Positions 17,361-26,632 are shown, numbered from the stretch's first letter. The stretch: 64,000 nucleotides of DNA from Gottfriedia acidiceleris (GCF_002128425.1 NZ_NESS01000006.1:186001-250000); one strand, 5' to 3'. Notes: generated from the letters alone by a model not told the origin. Made by a program: numbers and translations.

Positions 17361-17677
17361 GGTGATTTAAAAATACAATTAATTTATCCATAAAAATTAA
17401 AAAAAATTGGCTACTGTTAGTGGAATCTATGTAAGAATCGCTATAGACATTAACAAAGCTAACTTTTTTAGATCGTCATTAAAATTATTTTTAAAAAATG
17501 AGTGTAATCATAGCTATTATGTAAAAAATAAGCATTATAACTTTTATCTTATTTATACTGGTCATAAATTATTCACAGTGGCTTGCTTTTCATTTTAAAA
17601 TTTACCGTGTAGAATGAATACGAAAGAAACAGCTAAATTTTGGCAGAAAGTGTAAATAATTTGAAGGAGACATTGAG
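17361..17677. other. Intergenic region thiT/tyrosine phosphatase
   Basis: About 315 bp, divergent promoters expected. The plus-strand frame at 17407-17598 has no ribosome site and no recognisable sequence, and is not annotated. Nothing else distinct seen. Confidence 0.4.
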
Positions 17678-18154
17678 ATGATTCAAGTATTATTTGTCTG
17701 TTTAGGTAACATTTGTCGTTCGCCAATGGCTGAGGCTGTTTTTCGTCATTTAGTGACAGAAAAAGGGTTAGATAAACAATTTATGATAGACTCAGCTGGT
17801 ACTGGAGATTGGCATTTAGGTCACCCTCCACATAAGGGAACACAAGGTTTATTGAGTGAAAAAGGTATAACTTGCGAAGGTATGAAAGCTCGAAAAGTGA
17901 CAGAAAATGACTTTAAATATTTTAGTTATATTGTTGCGATGGATGCACAGAATAAAGAGGATTTAATGAATTTAGCAAGAAATAATTGTATAGGAGAGAT
18001 TTCACTACTTTCAGATTATGTTCCAGCATCAATGTGGAAGGAAGTGCCTGATCCATATTATACGGGTAATTTTAATGAAGTATATGACATCATTACAGAA
18101 GGATGCTCTCATTTACTTCAGCATATTTTAAAGCAACACCAATTAACAGTTTAG
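17678..18154 (+). CDS. yfkJ: Low-molecular-weight protein tyrosine phosphatase
   Basis: 158-residue cytoplasmic phosphatase of the arsenate-reductase-like LMW-PTP family. The P-loop VCLGNICRS holds nucleophile Cys8 and Arg14; the general-acid loop DPYYTGNF (Asp125) is near the C-terminus. Gene order (phosphatase, YtxH-like protein, YihY-like membrane protein) equals yfkJ-yfkI-yfkH of B. subtilis, so the symbol rests on both motif and synteny. Ribosome site GAAGGAG 8 bp upstream. In B. subtilis this unit belongs to the general stress response; I could not place a convincing sigma-B promoter here. Confidence 0.9.
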   Translation: MIQVLFVCLGNICRSPMAEAVFRHLVTEKGLDKQFMIDSAGTGDWHLGHPPHKGTQGLLSEKGITCEGMKARKVTENDFKYFSYIVAMDAQNKEDLMNLARNNCIGEISLLSDYVPASMWKEVPDPYYTGNFNEVYDIITEGCSHLLQHILKQHQLTV

Positions 18155-18167
18155 AGGAGGATGTAGA

Positions 18168-18707
18168 ATGTCAAAACGTAACAAAGCTTTACGCAATATT
18201 CTAGTCGGAGTCGCAATTGGTGCAGGAGTTACTCTACTTAACAAGGAAAATCGTGAGAAAATCTCACGTAAAGGAAGAAGTGTAACAAACAAATTAAATC
18301 AAATTAAAGAAGATCCAGAAATCGTAAAAGGTGCTGTCCGTAATCAATTAAGAGTTGTACAAAACTCAGTTGAGAAATTAGAGGGCAATGTACAGCTTGT
18401 AAAAGATAAATGGATCGAAATTAAAGATTCTACATTAAATAAGTTTGATAAAGGCTCTTCTAAAGTAACTGAAAAAGCAGTTGAAGCTGTAGAAGAGAAA
18501 ATTGAAGATTCAATTGATCTAGAAGAAGGTAAATCGCAAATTTCTGCGACTTCACTAGAAGTAAATCATGAAACTGAAACTTCTGATACTGACGAGCAGT
18601 TAGAAGCTACTCTTGAAGGTATTGAAGATTTAACTGATGAAAATGCAGATGAAGTACAAGAGAAAGTAGAATCAATTTTATTGACAGGTAATACATCTAA
18701 AGAATAA
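18168..18707 (+). CDS. yfkI: YtxH-like / YfkI-type protein
   Basis: 179-residue protein with a short hydrophobic N-terminal stretch (ILVGVAIGAGVTLL, about 11-25) followed by basic, then strongly acidic, coiled-coil-like helices; the last 70 residues are very Glu/Asp-rich. This layout is that of YtxH-type stress proteins. Starts 13 bp after the phosphatase stop behind an AGAGGAGG site, so it is in the same operon. No enzymatic motif seen; function unknown. Confidence 0.7.
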   Translation: MSKRNKALRNILVGVAIGAGVTLLNKENREKISRKGRSVTNKLNQIKEDPEIVKGAVRNQLRVVQNSVEKLEGNVQLVKDKWIEIKDSTLNKFDKGSSKVTEKAVEAVEEKIEDSIDLEEGKSQISATSLEVNHETETSDTDEQLEATLEGIEDLTDENADEVQEKVESILLTGNTSKE

Positions 18708-18724
18708 CAATTGAAGGTGTCAAT

Positions 18725-19606
18725 TTGATTAACAAAAAGAATTCTATTGTAGCATTTGTTTGGGATTTAGTAAAAAAGTGTATGGAAGACGAAATAGTAT
18801 CTCGTTCAGCGGAGCTAGCATATTACTTGATGCTATCTCTTTTTCCATTTCTACTTGTTTTAACACAAGTCGTAACCTATTTACCACTTTCTACTAATGA
18901 AATACTGTCATTCTTAAGTCAATATGCTCCGCCAGATGCAATGGCCATTATACGAAGTAACTTAAAGTTAATAATCGGGCAATCACATGGTGGAGTGTTG
19001 TCAGTAGGGGTAATTGCGACGATTTGGGCTGCTTCCAATGGGATTAATGCAATCATCCGGGCACTTAATGATGCGTATGATGTAGAGGATAAACGAAATT
19101 ACTTTGTCACAAGAGGGGTTTCAATTCTTTTAACCATTATTATGATTTTTGTTATTGTGTTTGCATTATTAATACCGGTGTTTGGGAAAGTAATTGCTAA
19201 GTCTGTATTTGAATTTTTAGATATATCTCAGGATTTCTTGTATACATGGAGCTTAATTCGTTGGTCTCTAAGCTTTGTAATCCTAATGATTGTATTTACT
19301 GTTCTTTATTCAATAGGACCGAGTAAAGTTGTTCACATTAAAAAAGTATTTTTTGGTTCATTATTTTCAACATTTGGATGGATCATTTCTTCATTTGGAT
19401 TTGCTTTTTATGTTGATAACTTTGGTAATTACACAAGTCATTACGGTAGTTTAGGTGGAATTATTGTCTTGATGATTTGGTTTTTTATTTCGGCAATGGT
19501 CGTCATTATTGGTGGAGAGCTTAATGCATTAATAAAGCAACGACAATATGGTAAGCACAAAGCTAAACCAAAATTAATTGACCCAAATAATCCGAATCCA
19601 AAATAA
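18725..19606 (+). CDS. yfkH: YihY/BrkB-family membrane protein (YfkH)
   Basis: 293-residue integral membrane protein of the YihY family (formerly mis-named ribonuclease BN), with six hydrophobic segments. The family signature is seen in RSAELAYYLMLSLFPFLL near the N-terminus and FGNYTSHYGSLGGIIVLMIW near the C-terminus. TTG start with a GAAGGTG ribosome site; 17 bp after the preceding gene, hence operonic. Molecular function is not established for the family. Confidence 0.85.
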   Translation: MINKKNSIVAFVWDLVKKCMEDEIVSRSAELAYYLMLSLFPFLLVLTQVVTYLPLSTNEILSFLSQYAPPDAMAIIRSNLKLIIGQSHGGVLSVGVIATIWAASNGINAIIRALNDAYDVEDKRNYFVTRGVSILLTIIMIFVIVFALLIPVFGKVIAKSVFEFLDISQDFLYTWSLIRWSLSFVILMIVFTVLYSIGPSKVVHIKKVFFGSLFSTFGWIISSFGFAFYVDNFGNYTSHYGSLGGIIVLMIWFFISAMVVIIGGELNALIKQRQYGKHKAKPKLIDPNNPNPK

Positions 19607-19700
19607 TTTCTTCTATAATATAATGGAGTTTTCTTCCATGAGTAGTCTTATTTTAGAGAGGTAAACTAGAAAAGACTTCAAAAAGGGAGGAATTTTAAAA

Positions 19701-19814
19701 ATGAGTAATAATAAGAAAAACCATAATGATAAATCGAATAAGAAGCAAAAAAGTAGCTCTCATCCAAAGGGCAAAACTAGCGGTTCTGCAAACGGACATA
19801 ATGATTATCATTAA
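19701..19814 (+). CDS. Small basic hydrophilic protein, 37 residues
   Basis: ATG 10 bp behind a GGGAGG ribosome site opens a 37-codon frame. The product is rich in Lys, Asn, Ser and His, with no hydrophobic segment (starts MSNNKKNHNDKSNKKQK). Such tiny basic proteins are often sporulation products in Bacillaceae, but I cannot assign a family. The strong ribosome site and separate spacing from yfkH (94 bp) make translation plausible. Confidence 0.55.
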   Translation: MSNNKKNHNDKSNKKQKSSSHPKGKTSGSANGHNDYH

Positions 19815-19880
19815 TTTTTAGACTGACTAGAATACTCGCTTTTCCTGCTAAAAGGCTCATTACTAGTTCAGTTTAAAAGT

Positions 19881-19919
19881 AAAAGCATCGTACAATGATT
19901 TTGTACGATGCTTTTTTTT
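19881..19919 (-). terminator. Terminator of the metal ATPase gene, bidirectional
   Basis: AAAGCATCGTACA and TGTACGATGCTTT form a 13-bp stem; T-runs follow on both strands, so it also ends the small basic protein unit. It overlaps the ATPase stop codon. Confidence 0.85.
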
Positions 19920-21837
19920 AATCTCTTAATAATCTTAATGAGTTAAGAATAACTAAAATTGTACTTCCTTCGTGACCGATTACTCCATAAGGTAAATCAA
20001 TGATTTGTAGGAAATTCGAGCAGATTAGGAATGCGATTATGCTTAGTGAAAAAATAATATTTTGTTTTACGATTTTGTTCATACGTTTTGATAAAGTGAT
20101 TGCTTTTGATATTTTTGTTAAGTCGTTTTTCATCAGAACGACATCTGCAGTTTCTAATGCAACACCAGTTCCACCACCCATGGCAATTCCTACATTTGCA
20201 GTCGCTAGAGCAGGGGCATCGTTTATACCGTCACCAACCATTGCAACTTGACCATAGTGGTCTTTTAGCTTTTTAACAATTGATACTTTTTCATCCGGTA
20301 AGCATGATGCAAAATATTCATTGATTTCACTCTCGGCAGCAATTACCTTAGCAGTTTGTTCTGAGTCACCAGTTATCATGACTGTTTGAACACCTAATTT
20401 ATTTAAAGTAGATAAGGCTTGCTTCGATTCGTTACGAACTAAATCCTTTAATGAGAAAATCGCAACAACTTTATCTTGAGTACCTACATAAACGATTGTA
20501 TTACCTTCTTGTTCCCACTGTTGTTCAAAATGAATGAGAGGATTTTGTTTCATCGTTACGAACTCTTTTTTACCTACTCTATACTCAGTACCATTTAAAA
20601 TCGCTGATACACCGAAACCAGGGTGGTCATCAATTTGTTCAAATGACGAAGATACTGTAATTCCTTGTTTCGTTGCGTATTCAACAATGGCTGCAGCTAG
20701 CGGGTGAGTAGAGTATCTTTCAATTGAAGCAACAATCGATAATAACTCTGTACGATCAAAATCTTCTATTTTCTCAAAACCAGTTACTTCAGGCTTACCA
20801 ATTGTTAGAGTACCAGTTTTATCGAATGCGATTGCTTTTAATACACCTAATCGCTCTAAATGAATACCACCTTTAACTAGAATTCCCGACTTTGCTCCAT
20901 TCGAGATTGCAGATAAAACAGCTGGTGTAATCGATGCTACTAATGCACAAGGTGATGCGACAACTAGTAAAATCATTGCTCGATAAAATGTTGTTGTCCA
21001 TGACCAATCTAAAGCAAAATGCGGTAAAAACATCATGAATAATACAGCGATTAATACGCCTTTAACATAAACACCTTCAAATTTTTCAATGAATTGCTGA
21101 GAAGGAGTTTGTTCACTTTGAGCTGTTTGAACAAGATTAATGATTTTTTGGAAAAGAGTCTCATCACTATGTTTCGTAATTTCAACTACTAGCGTACCTT
21201 TAATGTTGATTGTTCCTGCAAACACTTCATCGTTTAAGTTTTTAACAACAGGAACTGATTCACCTGTAAGAGCAGCTTCATCTACTAATGTTTCTCCTTT
21301 AACGATCTGACCATCAGCAGGAATACGTTCTCCAGCTTTAATTAATATATAATCACCAATGTTTAAATTTTTAATGCTGACAACTTCTTCAACTTCATCG
21401 ACTAAACGAATTGCCGTTTGTGGCTGAAGAGATAATAGTGAAGAAATCTCTTTATTTGTTTTATTTAACGTATAGGTTTCAAGTGCGCCACTTAAAGCAA
21501 ATATGAAAATCAGTACGGCACCTTCAGTCCAATATCCAATTACAGCTGAACCAACTGCCGCAATAATCATTAGCATTTCAACGTTTAGTTCCTTTTCAGC
21601 AATCGTATCTTCAATACCTTCCTTTGCCTTTGCGTATCCTCCAATACAAAATGCTAAAACATATAAAATAATCGACATGATTGAATTATCGTTTTTAACG
21701 AATGAAGCACTTAGAATTAATACACCGGAAACTAAAGCGGCAATTAATTCTCCATGTTTTGAAAGAAATGATGTAGATTCCACATGGTCGGCTTCATATG
21801 TAGCATGAATCGTCGTAACTTTTGGACTTGCTTCCAT
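19918..21837 (-). CDS. P1B-type metal-efflux ATPase (PfeT/ZosA-like)
   Basis: 639-residue heavy-metal P-type ATPase that couples ATP hydrolysis to metal export across the plasma membrane. Visible: TGES actuator loop, intramembrane S295-P296-C297 (ion-selective position, SPC instead of CPC), phosphorylation motif DKTGTLT with Asp339, the ATP-binding HP dipeptide (STHPLA), GDGINDAPAL, and a C-terminal HEGSTILVILNSLRLL. SPC plus HEGS and the absence of an N-terminal metal-binding ferredoxin-like domain define the P1B-4 type, like Bacillus PfeT/ZosA (ferrous iron, formerly zinc) and cobalt pumps. RBS AAAGGGG is 8 bp upstream. Exact metal is open. A remarkable inverted repeat and a PerR-like box lie upstream. 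Confidence 0.9.
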   Translation of the reverse strand: MEASPKVTTIHATYEADHVESTSFLSKHGELIAALVSGVLILSASFVKNDNSIMSIILYVLAFCIGGYAKAKEGIEDTIAEKELNVEMLMIIAAVGSAVIGYWTEGAVLIFIFALSGALETYTLNKTNKEISSLLSLQPQTAIRLVDEVEEVVSIKNLNIGDYILIKAGERIPADGQIVKGETLVDEAALTGESVPVVKNLNDEVFAGTINIKGTLVVEITKHSDETLFQKIINLVQTAQSEQTPSQQFIEKFEGVYVKGVLIAVLFMMFLPHFALDWSWTTTFYRAMILLVVASPCALVASITPAVLSAISNGAKSGILVKGGIHLERLGVLKAIAFDKTGTLTIGKPEVTGFEKIEDFDRTELLSIVASIERYSTHPLAAAIVEYATKQGITVSSSFEQIDDHPGFGVSAILNGTEYRVGKKEFVTMKQNPLIHFEQQWEQEGNTIVYVGTQDKVVAIFSLKDLVRNESKQALSTLNKLGVQTVMITGDSEQTAKVIAAESEINEYFASCLPDEKVSIVKKLKDHYGQVAMVGDGINDAPALATANVGIAMGGGTGVALETADVVLMKNDLTKISKAITLSKRMNKIVKQNIIFSLSIIAFLICSNFLQIIDLPYGVIGHEGSTILVILNSLRLLRD

Positions 21838-21890
21838 AGTAAATACCCCTTTCTTATTTTCAATTGAGAAAAATAATCAAATTCACTATC

Positions 21891-21943
21891 CTTATAAAAC
21901 GACGAAAGCTGCCGTCCTAGGACAGCAGCGAACATTTTATAAG
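21891..21943 (-). promoter_or_regulatory. Long two-part inverted repeat before the metal ATPase
   Basis: Outer arms CTTATAAAA (21891-21899) and TTTTATAAG (21935-21943) are exact complements; inside, GCTGCCGTCC (21908-21917) and GGACAGCAGC (21920-21929) pair with one mismatch. As RNA this makes an extended hairpin with an asymmetric internal loop, ending 54 nt before the ATPase start. It lacks a T-run, so it is not a simple terminator. It may be a protein operator or a leader RNA sensor. Confidence 0.55.
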
Positions 21944-21993
21944 ACCTTACTATTTATTTAATCTCTTAGTTGTGTAGTTAACAGATTTCTTAA

Positions 21994-22008
21994 TTAAAAT
22001 AATTCTTA
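21994..22008. promoter_or_regulatory. PerR/Fur-like box
   Basis: TTAAAATAATTCTTA matches 12 of 15 positions of the PerR consensus TTATAATNATTATAA. PerR control of pfeT is known in B. subtilis, which makes the match more credible; AT-richness makes chance matches common. Confidence 0.35.
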
Positions 22009-22292
22009 TTAAATATATATTACCACATTACTTTATATGTGATATAAAAAATTTACTTTTAGATTAAAAATTTTTTAATGAATGTGATGGAGTTGTGAAC
22101 TAAGTTGTAGTTGTAGGGTGAGCAGGGACTTCAATTAAGAAAAAACTGACCGTTCCCAAAAATGAAATAATGAAGATTGAACATGAAAGCCCAATAGTTA
22201 AAAAATATCTTAGAATATAAGCATTGCTCAATCTAGCGCAGTAAACGTTTAATAAGAATTGAGTTGATATTCATCTATTGGAGGATAAATAT

Positions 22293-22469
22293 ATGCTAAG
22301 AAAGTCTGCAGGTTTTAAAAGAAGTATTGAAGAGCAACGAGCAAGATTATATAAATTAACGATCCAAAAGGAGTACACAGACCCCGAGGTTGTTCTCATT
22401 AGCCAACAGCTAGATAAAGAAATTTACAAGTTGCAGGTTTCGTGTAATAAAATCCCCAATAAAGAATAA
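22293..22469 (+). CDS. Spo0E-family aspartyl-phosphate phosphatase
   Basis: 58-residue helical-hairpin protein. ATG 22293 is chosen because GGAGGA lies 7 bp before it, whereas the upstream TTG (22278) overlaps that site. The motif ISQQLDKEI (SxxLDxxI) is the signature of Spo0E-like phosphatases, which remove phosphate from Spo0A and delay sporulation. It stands alone and has its own terminator. The product lacks any extra domain. Which phosphorelay protein it acts on cannot be read from sequence. Confidence 0.85.
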   Translation: MLRKSAGFKRSIEEQRARLYKLTIQKEYTDPEVVLISQQLDKEIYKLQVSCNKIPNKE

Positions 22470-22486
22470 GTGAAATTTAAAATGTA

Positions 22487-22518
22487 AAGGATTGAGTTTC
22501 GTATCTCAATCCTTTTTT
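22487..22518 (+). terminator. Terminator of the Spo0E-like gene
   Basis: AAGGATTGAG and CTCAATCCTT form a 10-bp perfect stem with an 8-nt loop and a T-run. Confidence 0.9.
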
Positions 22519-22833
22519 ATTATCATAAACAAAGTAGAAAATGCGGATGATTAAATAATAAATTACAAATAAGTAAGGAATGTTACAAAAAATAGTAGTT
22601 TTATTTAAATTTCTTAATTGAAATGAAACGTTTTGTTTTTGGGGTGCTTTGGTTTTTTAATTTTAGTAATATTTAGATTAATTATAATAATTTAATTATA
22701 TGTTTCGTAATTTTGGTTTAGGTGATAATAATAATAGGTTGTCTTATAGATCTAATCTAACCACGGAAGCTTTCTTTAGGAATCTATCATTAAATCAATT
22801 TGTAACGAAATATAAACAGCTGGGGGAATATTA
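22519..22833. other. Upstream region of the Mga-like regulator
   Basis: About 315 bp, very AT-rich, no gene. It must carry the regulator's promoter; I cannot point to a confident one. Confidence 0.4.
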
Positions 22834-24342
22834 TTGCACAGGTTCATGGGGCGTTACGCAGACTTAATTATTCATTTCTTTAATGGAGATAATTGGCACA
22901 ATCTAGCTGATTTATCATTAAAAACGGGTTACTCTAAAAGTACAATATGGAGAGATTTGGATTTTTTAGAGACCGTCCTTCCAGTTGGATGGCAATTTGA
23001 GAAGGACGATGCCCGAGGAATTTTTTTGAAAAAGCCAGAAAATGGAACTTTAGAAAATTTACTTGGACAAATAAGAGATCAAAACGAATACCTGCAAATT
23101 TTGAAATTAATTATTTTAAATAATGGAGTAGATATTTCTCAAATAACTGAAAATGTCCATATAAGTCGATCAACAGCATATAGACATCTTGAAAAAATAA
23201 AAGAATTGATTAGAGAATCAGGTATTTCCTTATCTGTAAGTCCTTTTAAGTTAGAAGGAGATGAAAAGGTAACACGCCATTTTATCTTAGGTTTTCTACA
23301 ATTTATGGATTTTGATCCTGGATTGGATAATATGATTGATATTAAAAACTTTCAATCAAAACTATTAGAGTTAGGTAGTAAATATTCTGTTACTTTTAAG
23401 ACTGGTGCGCTAGATCGACTTACATTGTATTTATTTATATCTAATTTACGAGTTTCAATGGGATATTTTGTAAAATTTCCATTAACTATTACAATAAATA
23501 ATATTGAATCAAGGTTTATGGATTTTGCTAAAGAATTAGTTCAATTTATGGTTAAGTGTCCAAATAGAGAGCTTCAATTACAAGAAATATACTCATTTGT
23601 AATTTACTTAATGAGTGAAGAAAAACCACCAAATCGCTCGGAATATATTAAATACGCTAGAAGTATTTTAAGAACTAAAAGAGGATTGCCTGTCGTTGAA
23701 ACATTTAACATTCTCGAAGAACATATAGGATTTAATCTTTCAGAGGATGAACTAATCGTTTATTATTGGTTTCAGAAAATAAAAAGAATGTTAATAGAGA
23801 CTGAATTTGGCATTGGTATGGGAAGTGGATTTTTACTACAATATGTTCGTTACTTTGAATCGAATCCGTTTTATAAAACTGTCGAGGAGATTGTAACTAA
23901 AATTTGTATTGAAAATGATTTAAATCCAAATGAACATGATATTTTAGATTTCTTTCTTCTCGTTCAAACTTCTTTATTGAGGAAAAAAAATCGGTTTTCG
24001 ATAAAAACTGCTTTAATTAGTAGGACAAATATAGAAAAAAACTATGTAGAATCAGTTCTAAAATATCACTTTTGTCATGCTTTAAATATTACTAAAACGG
24101 ATGCATTTACGAATGATTATAGACAAAAGTATGACGAATATGACTTGATAATTACTACGGATTCAAAGGTTAGTGATTTTAATCACGTTCCAAGTATAAT
24201 TATTTCAGCTATACCATTACTTTCCGAAATAAATAAAATACGTGAATTTATTGTTGAAAAATTTGCCGAACTATACGGTATAGATTCTTCAATAATTTAT
24301 CCGTTTACTGATTTTAACCATAACGTCGAAATGAATGATTAA
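22834..24342 (+). CDS. Mga/AtxA-type transcription regulator
   Basis: 502-residue DNA-binding regulator. TTG start: GGGGG lies 7 bp upstream, whereas the ATG at 22846 is too distant. Two N-terminal helix-turn-helix segments (about 24-48, TGYSKSTIWRDLDFLE; about 115-138, VHISRSTAYRHLEKIKE), a long helical middle part resembling PTS-regulation domains, and a C-terminal EIIB-like region with YDLIITTDSKVSD. This order is that of Mga (streptococci) and AtxA/AcpA (B. anthracis), which activate surface or virulence genes and respond to PTS phosphorylation. It sits just upstream of WxL locus 2, its likely target. Histidine sites for PTS phosphorylation were not individually verified. Confidence 0.8.
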   Translation: MHRFMGRYADLIIHFFNGDNWHNLADLSLKTGYSKSTIWRDLDFLETVLPVGWQFEKDDARGIFLKKPENGTLENLLGQIRDQNEYLQILKLIILNNGVDISQITENVHISRSTAYRHLEKIKELIRESGISLSVSPFKLEGDEKVTRHFILGFLQFMDFDPGLDNMIDIKNFQSKLLELGSKYSVTFKTGALDRLTLYLFISNLRVSMGYFVKFPLTITINNIESRFMDFAKELVQFMVKCPNRELQLQEIYSFVIYLMSEEKPPNRSEYIKYARSILRTKRGLPVVETFNILEEHIGFNLSEDELIVYYWFQKIKRMLIETEFGIGMGSGFLLQYVRYFESNPFYKTVEEIVTKICIENDLNPNEHDILDFFLLVQTSLLRKKNRFSIKTALISRTNIEKNYVESVLKYHFCHALNITKTDAFTNDYRQKYDEYDLIITTDSKVSDFNHVPSIIISAIPLLSEINKIREFIVEKFAELYGIDSSIIYPFTDFNHNVEMND

Positions 24343-24350
24343 ATGATAAA

Positions 24351-24403
24351 AATTAGAATATTGCCTTCCCTTGATTCGAGGAAGACAATATTCTAATTTT
24401 TTT
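24351..24403 (+). terminator. Terminator of the Mga-like gene
   Basis: AATTAGAATATTG pairs with CAATATTCTAATT, with a CTTCC/GGAAG extension, then a T-run. The long stem separates the regulator from the WxL genes, which must have their own promoter. Confidence 0.9.
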
Positions 24404-24787
24404 ATCTCTAAGAGAGTGATAAGTATTTTTACAATGATTGTGTAACATTTTTAATAATGAATGACTGTTTTTCAACTTCAACACCTCATCAGTACATTTA
24501 GTATTTTAAATGTACCATTACGACGTTCCCGTAAAGATTCTAAAGTAAAATATTAAAATGCATTTTTGGGACGAACAAATCCTCTTTTACTAAAGTATTA
24601 GATCCTTAATCACTTTTTTCACTGCGAATCATACATATTTTCGATTTCTTTTGTGAGATAAAGTAATTCGTTTAAGAAATTTTAGTTATTACTTTTTTAT
24701 GTAATATGTAATCATAGCGTTTACCAAACAAGTAATGTTTGAATATGCCGTTTAAGAAAATATGAAATGAATGAGGAGAGAGAATAC
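24404..24787. other. Promoter region of WxL locus 2
   Basis: About 385 bp with no gene. It contains CAAACA-AGTAA-TGTTTG, a small inverted repeat near 24726-24742 close to the WxL gene start. This is the natural place for binding by the Mga-like regulator, but no site can be assigned. Confidence 0.4.
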
Positions 24788-25492
24788 ATGGGAGAAAAGA
24801 AAATTTTCAACTTCAAAAAGATAGTTGCAGGAGGTGTAGCAACAACTGCTACAGTAGTTTTATTTGCAACAAACAACGCATTCGCTGCAATAAATCCAAC
24901 AGATATTTTATCAAGTCCAGACGGAAAAGGAGCAACGACTTATGGACACGTAAATATTGTACCAGGGGATGGAACAACTGGACCGGTTGATCCGGTATTA
25001 CCTAGTGAACCAAACGGAGAAACAGGAAATACTGGGGCATTAACAATTGACTATGTAACGCCTTTAGAATTTGGTTCACATCAAGTGCAAGGTAGTACAA
25101 TCATTGTAAATGCAACTTCTAAAAATCCTAACGTTCAGGTTACAGATGTTCGTGCAACAGGTGCTGGATGGACATTGCAAGTTACGGCTTCACCATTTGT
25201 AGAACAAAATGATAGTTCAAAAAAATTAGTCGGTGCGACATTAAGTTTCCCTGCTGGTGAGACATTGAGCACGGCTGGTAATATAAGTGAAGCACCTACA
25301 ATGCGTGCTATCACACTGAATACCGAACAATCTTCATCTGATATATTAATGTCAGCTCAAGCAAACCAAGGTATGGGTACTTGGGTAGATAAATTAGATC
25401 CAACTCAAATTAAATTAAGTATACCTTCCGGAAACTTCGAGGGTGATTATGTTTCAACTTTGAATTGGACGTTATTAGATGCTCCACAATAA
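24788..25492 (+). CDS. WxL-domain surface protein, short form, locus 2
   Basis: 234-residue secreted protein. The ATG at 24788 is used because GAGGAGAG lies between it and the upstream ATG at 24767. Order: signal peptide to about residue 33 (NNAFA), a 40-residue linker with G/T/P-rich sequence, then one WxL domain to the end, with W128-T-L and W227-T-L-L-D-A-P. It has no adhesion module, like the major short WxL proteins of enterococci and lactobacilli, which coat the wall. It heads the locus, followed by a hairpin and the DUF916 partner, so it may be the most abundant product. Confidence 0.9.
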   Translation: MGEKKIFNFKKIVAGGVATTATVVLFATNNAFAAINPTDILSSPDGKGATTYGHVNIVPGDGTTGPVDPVLPSEPNGETGNTGALTIDYVTPLEFGSHQVQGSTIIVNATSKNPNVQVTDVRATGAGWTLQVTASPFVEQNDSSKKLVGATLSFPAGETLSTAGNISEAPTMRAITLNTEQSSSDILMSAQANQGMGTWVDKLDPTQIKLSIPSGNFEGDYVSTLNWTLLDAPQ

Positions 25493-25536
25493 AAAACGAT
25501 GAGTAAATAATGGTGATATTTACCATTTGTTAGTGA

Positions 25537-25580
25537 AAATTAAACTTGGATAATGTATTGATTGTCCAAGTTTAATTTTG
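25537..25580 (+). terminator. Hairpin between WxL gene and partner gene
   Basis: AAATTAAACTTGGA and TCCAAGTTTAATTT are perfect complements (14 bp) around a 14-nt loop, with TTTTGTT next. It may end most transcripts after the WxL gene and let a minority proceed, giving unequal expression. Confidence 0.7.
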
Positions 25581-25621
25581 TTAATAACAACATCTTTGAG
25601 TATACAGGAGGTAAGGATTGA

Positions 25622-26632
25622 ATGAAGAAGTGGTTCGTTATTTTAATGGCTGTATTTATTGGAATAGGTTGTTTTTTTAATCAAAATGCGGTCTATGCTA
25701 GTTCCATGAATTATTCGGTTAAAGCCGATATTCCTGAAAACCAAATTAATCATAAAGTTTCTTATTTTGACTTAAAACTTGGCCCAGCAAAGAGCCAAAT
25801 AATTTCATTAACAGTACAAAATCAAGGAAACAATCCAATTGAATTAATGATAGAGCCAAATACAGCTATTACTAATCAAAACGGAGTAATCGATTATAAT
25901 CGACACAATTATAAAAAAGACTCGTCTCTAAAGTACGCATTTTCAGATATTATTTCCAGTAAACAAAAAGTTGAATTAAAAGGTAAAGAAACAAAGAAAG
26001 TATATTTTAAAATACAAATGCCAAAAGAGTCATTTGATGGAATAATATTAGGTGGTTTTTATATAAGTAAGATAAATAACGAAGAAGAAACAATGAAACA
26101 AAGTAATGTCCAATTAAAAAATGAATTTTCATATGTCATAGGAGTAAAGCTTTCTGAAACAGAAGCAAGTGTACAGCCTGATTTAAAATTAAATAAAGTA
26201 AAAGCAGGTTTACTAAATTATCGAACTGTAGTGACAGCGAATATACAAAATACTGAAGCTACGATTATTAATAACCTTAATATAGAAGCAGTCGTTTCAA
26301 AAGAGGGAGAAAAAAAGAGTCTACACAAAAGTAAAAAAGAAAATTTATCAATGGCTCCAAATTCAAATTTCGACTTTCCTATTAGTTGGGATCAACAAGA
26401 ATTAAAGCCTGGTAAATATCATTTATATATTACTGCGAATGATAAAAATCATGTATGGAAATTTGATAAAATGTTTGAAATCAAGGATAAAGAGGCTGAA
26501 TTAAACAAGCATGCAGTTGAGTTAGAAAAAAATAATTCTATTAATTATATAGTAATTGCACTAATGTTGCTAACTGTAATCACTCTTATATTTTGGTTTA
26601 GAAAAAAGAAAAAAGAAGACGAACAATCATGA
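25622..26632 (+). CDS. WxL-interacting protein (DUF916/DUF3324), locus 2
   Basis: 336-residue paralogue of the protein at 12058, of equal length and order: signal peptide to about 26, DUF916 (YFDLKLGPAKSQ, MPKESFDGIILGGF), DUF3324 (QPDLKLNKVKAG, MAPNSNFDFPI), one C-terminal membrane helix near 304-322 and a charged cytoplasmic tail. It is expected to bind the WxL proteins at the wall surface. A GGAGGTAAGG site precedes the start. The stop overlaps the start of the lectin-WxL gene by 4 bp (ATGA), so these two are coupled. Confidence 0.85.
   Translation: MKKWFVILMAVFIGIGCFFNQNAVYASSMNYSVKADIPENQINHKVSYFDLKLGPAKSQIISLTVQNQGNNPIELMIEPNTAITNQNGVIDYNRHNYKKDSSLKYAFSDIISSKQKVELKGKETKKVYFKIQMPKESFDGIILGGFYISKINNEEETMKQSNVQLKNEFSYVIGVKLSETEASVQPDLKLNKVKAGLLNYRTVVTANIQNTEATIINNLNIEAVVSKEGEKKSLHKSKKENLSMAPNSNFDFPISWDQQELKPGKYHLYITANDKNHVWKFDKMFEIKDKEAELNKHAVELEKNNSINYIVIALMLLTVITLIFWFRKKKKEDEQS

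Noticed and set aside
17407-17598. 63-codon plus-strand frame before the tyrosine phosphatase
   Set aside because: TTG-like start without ribosome site, not family-like.
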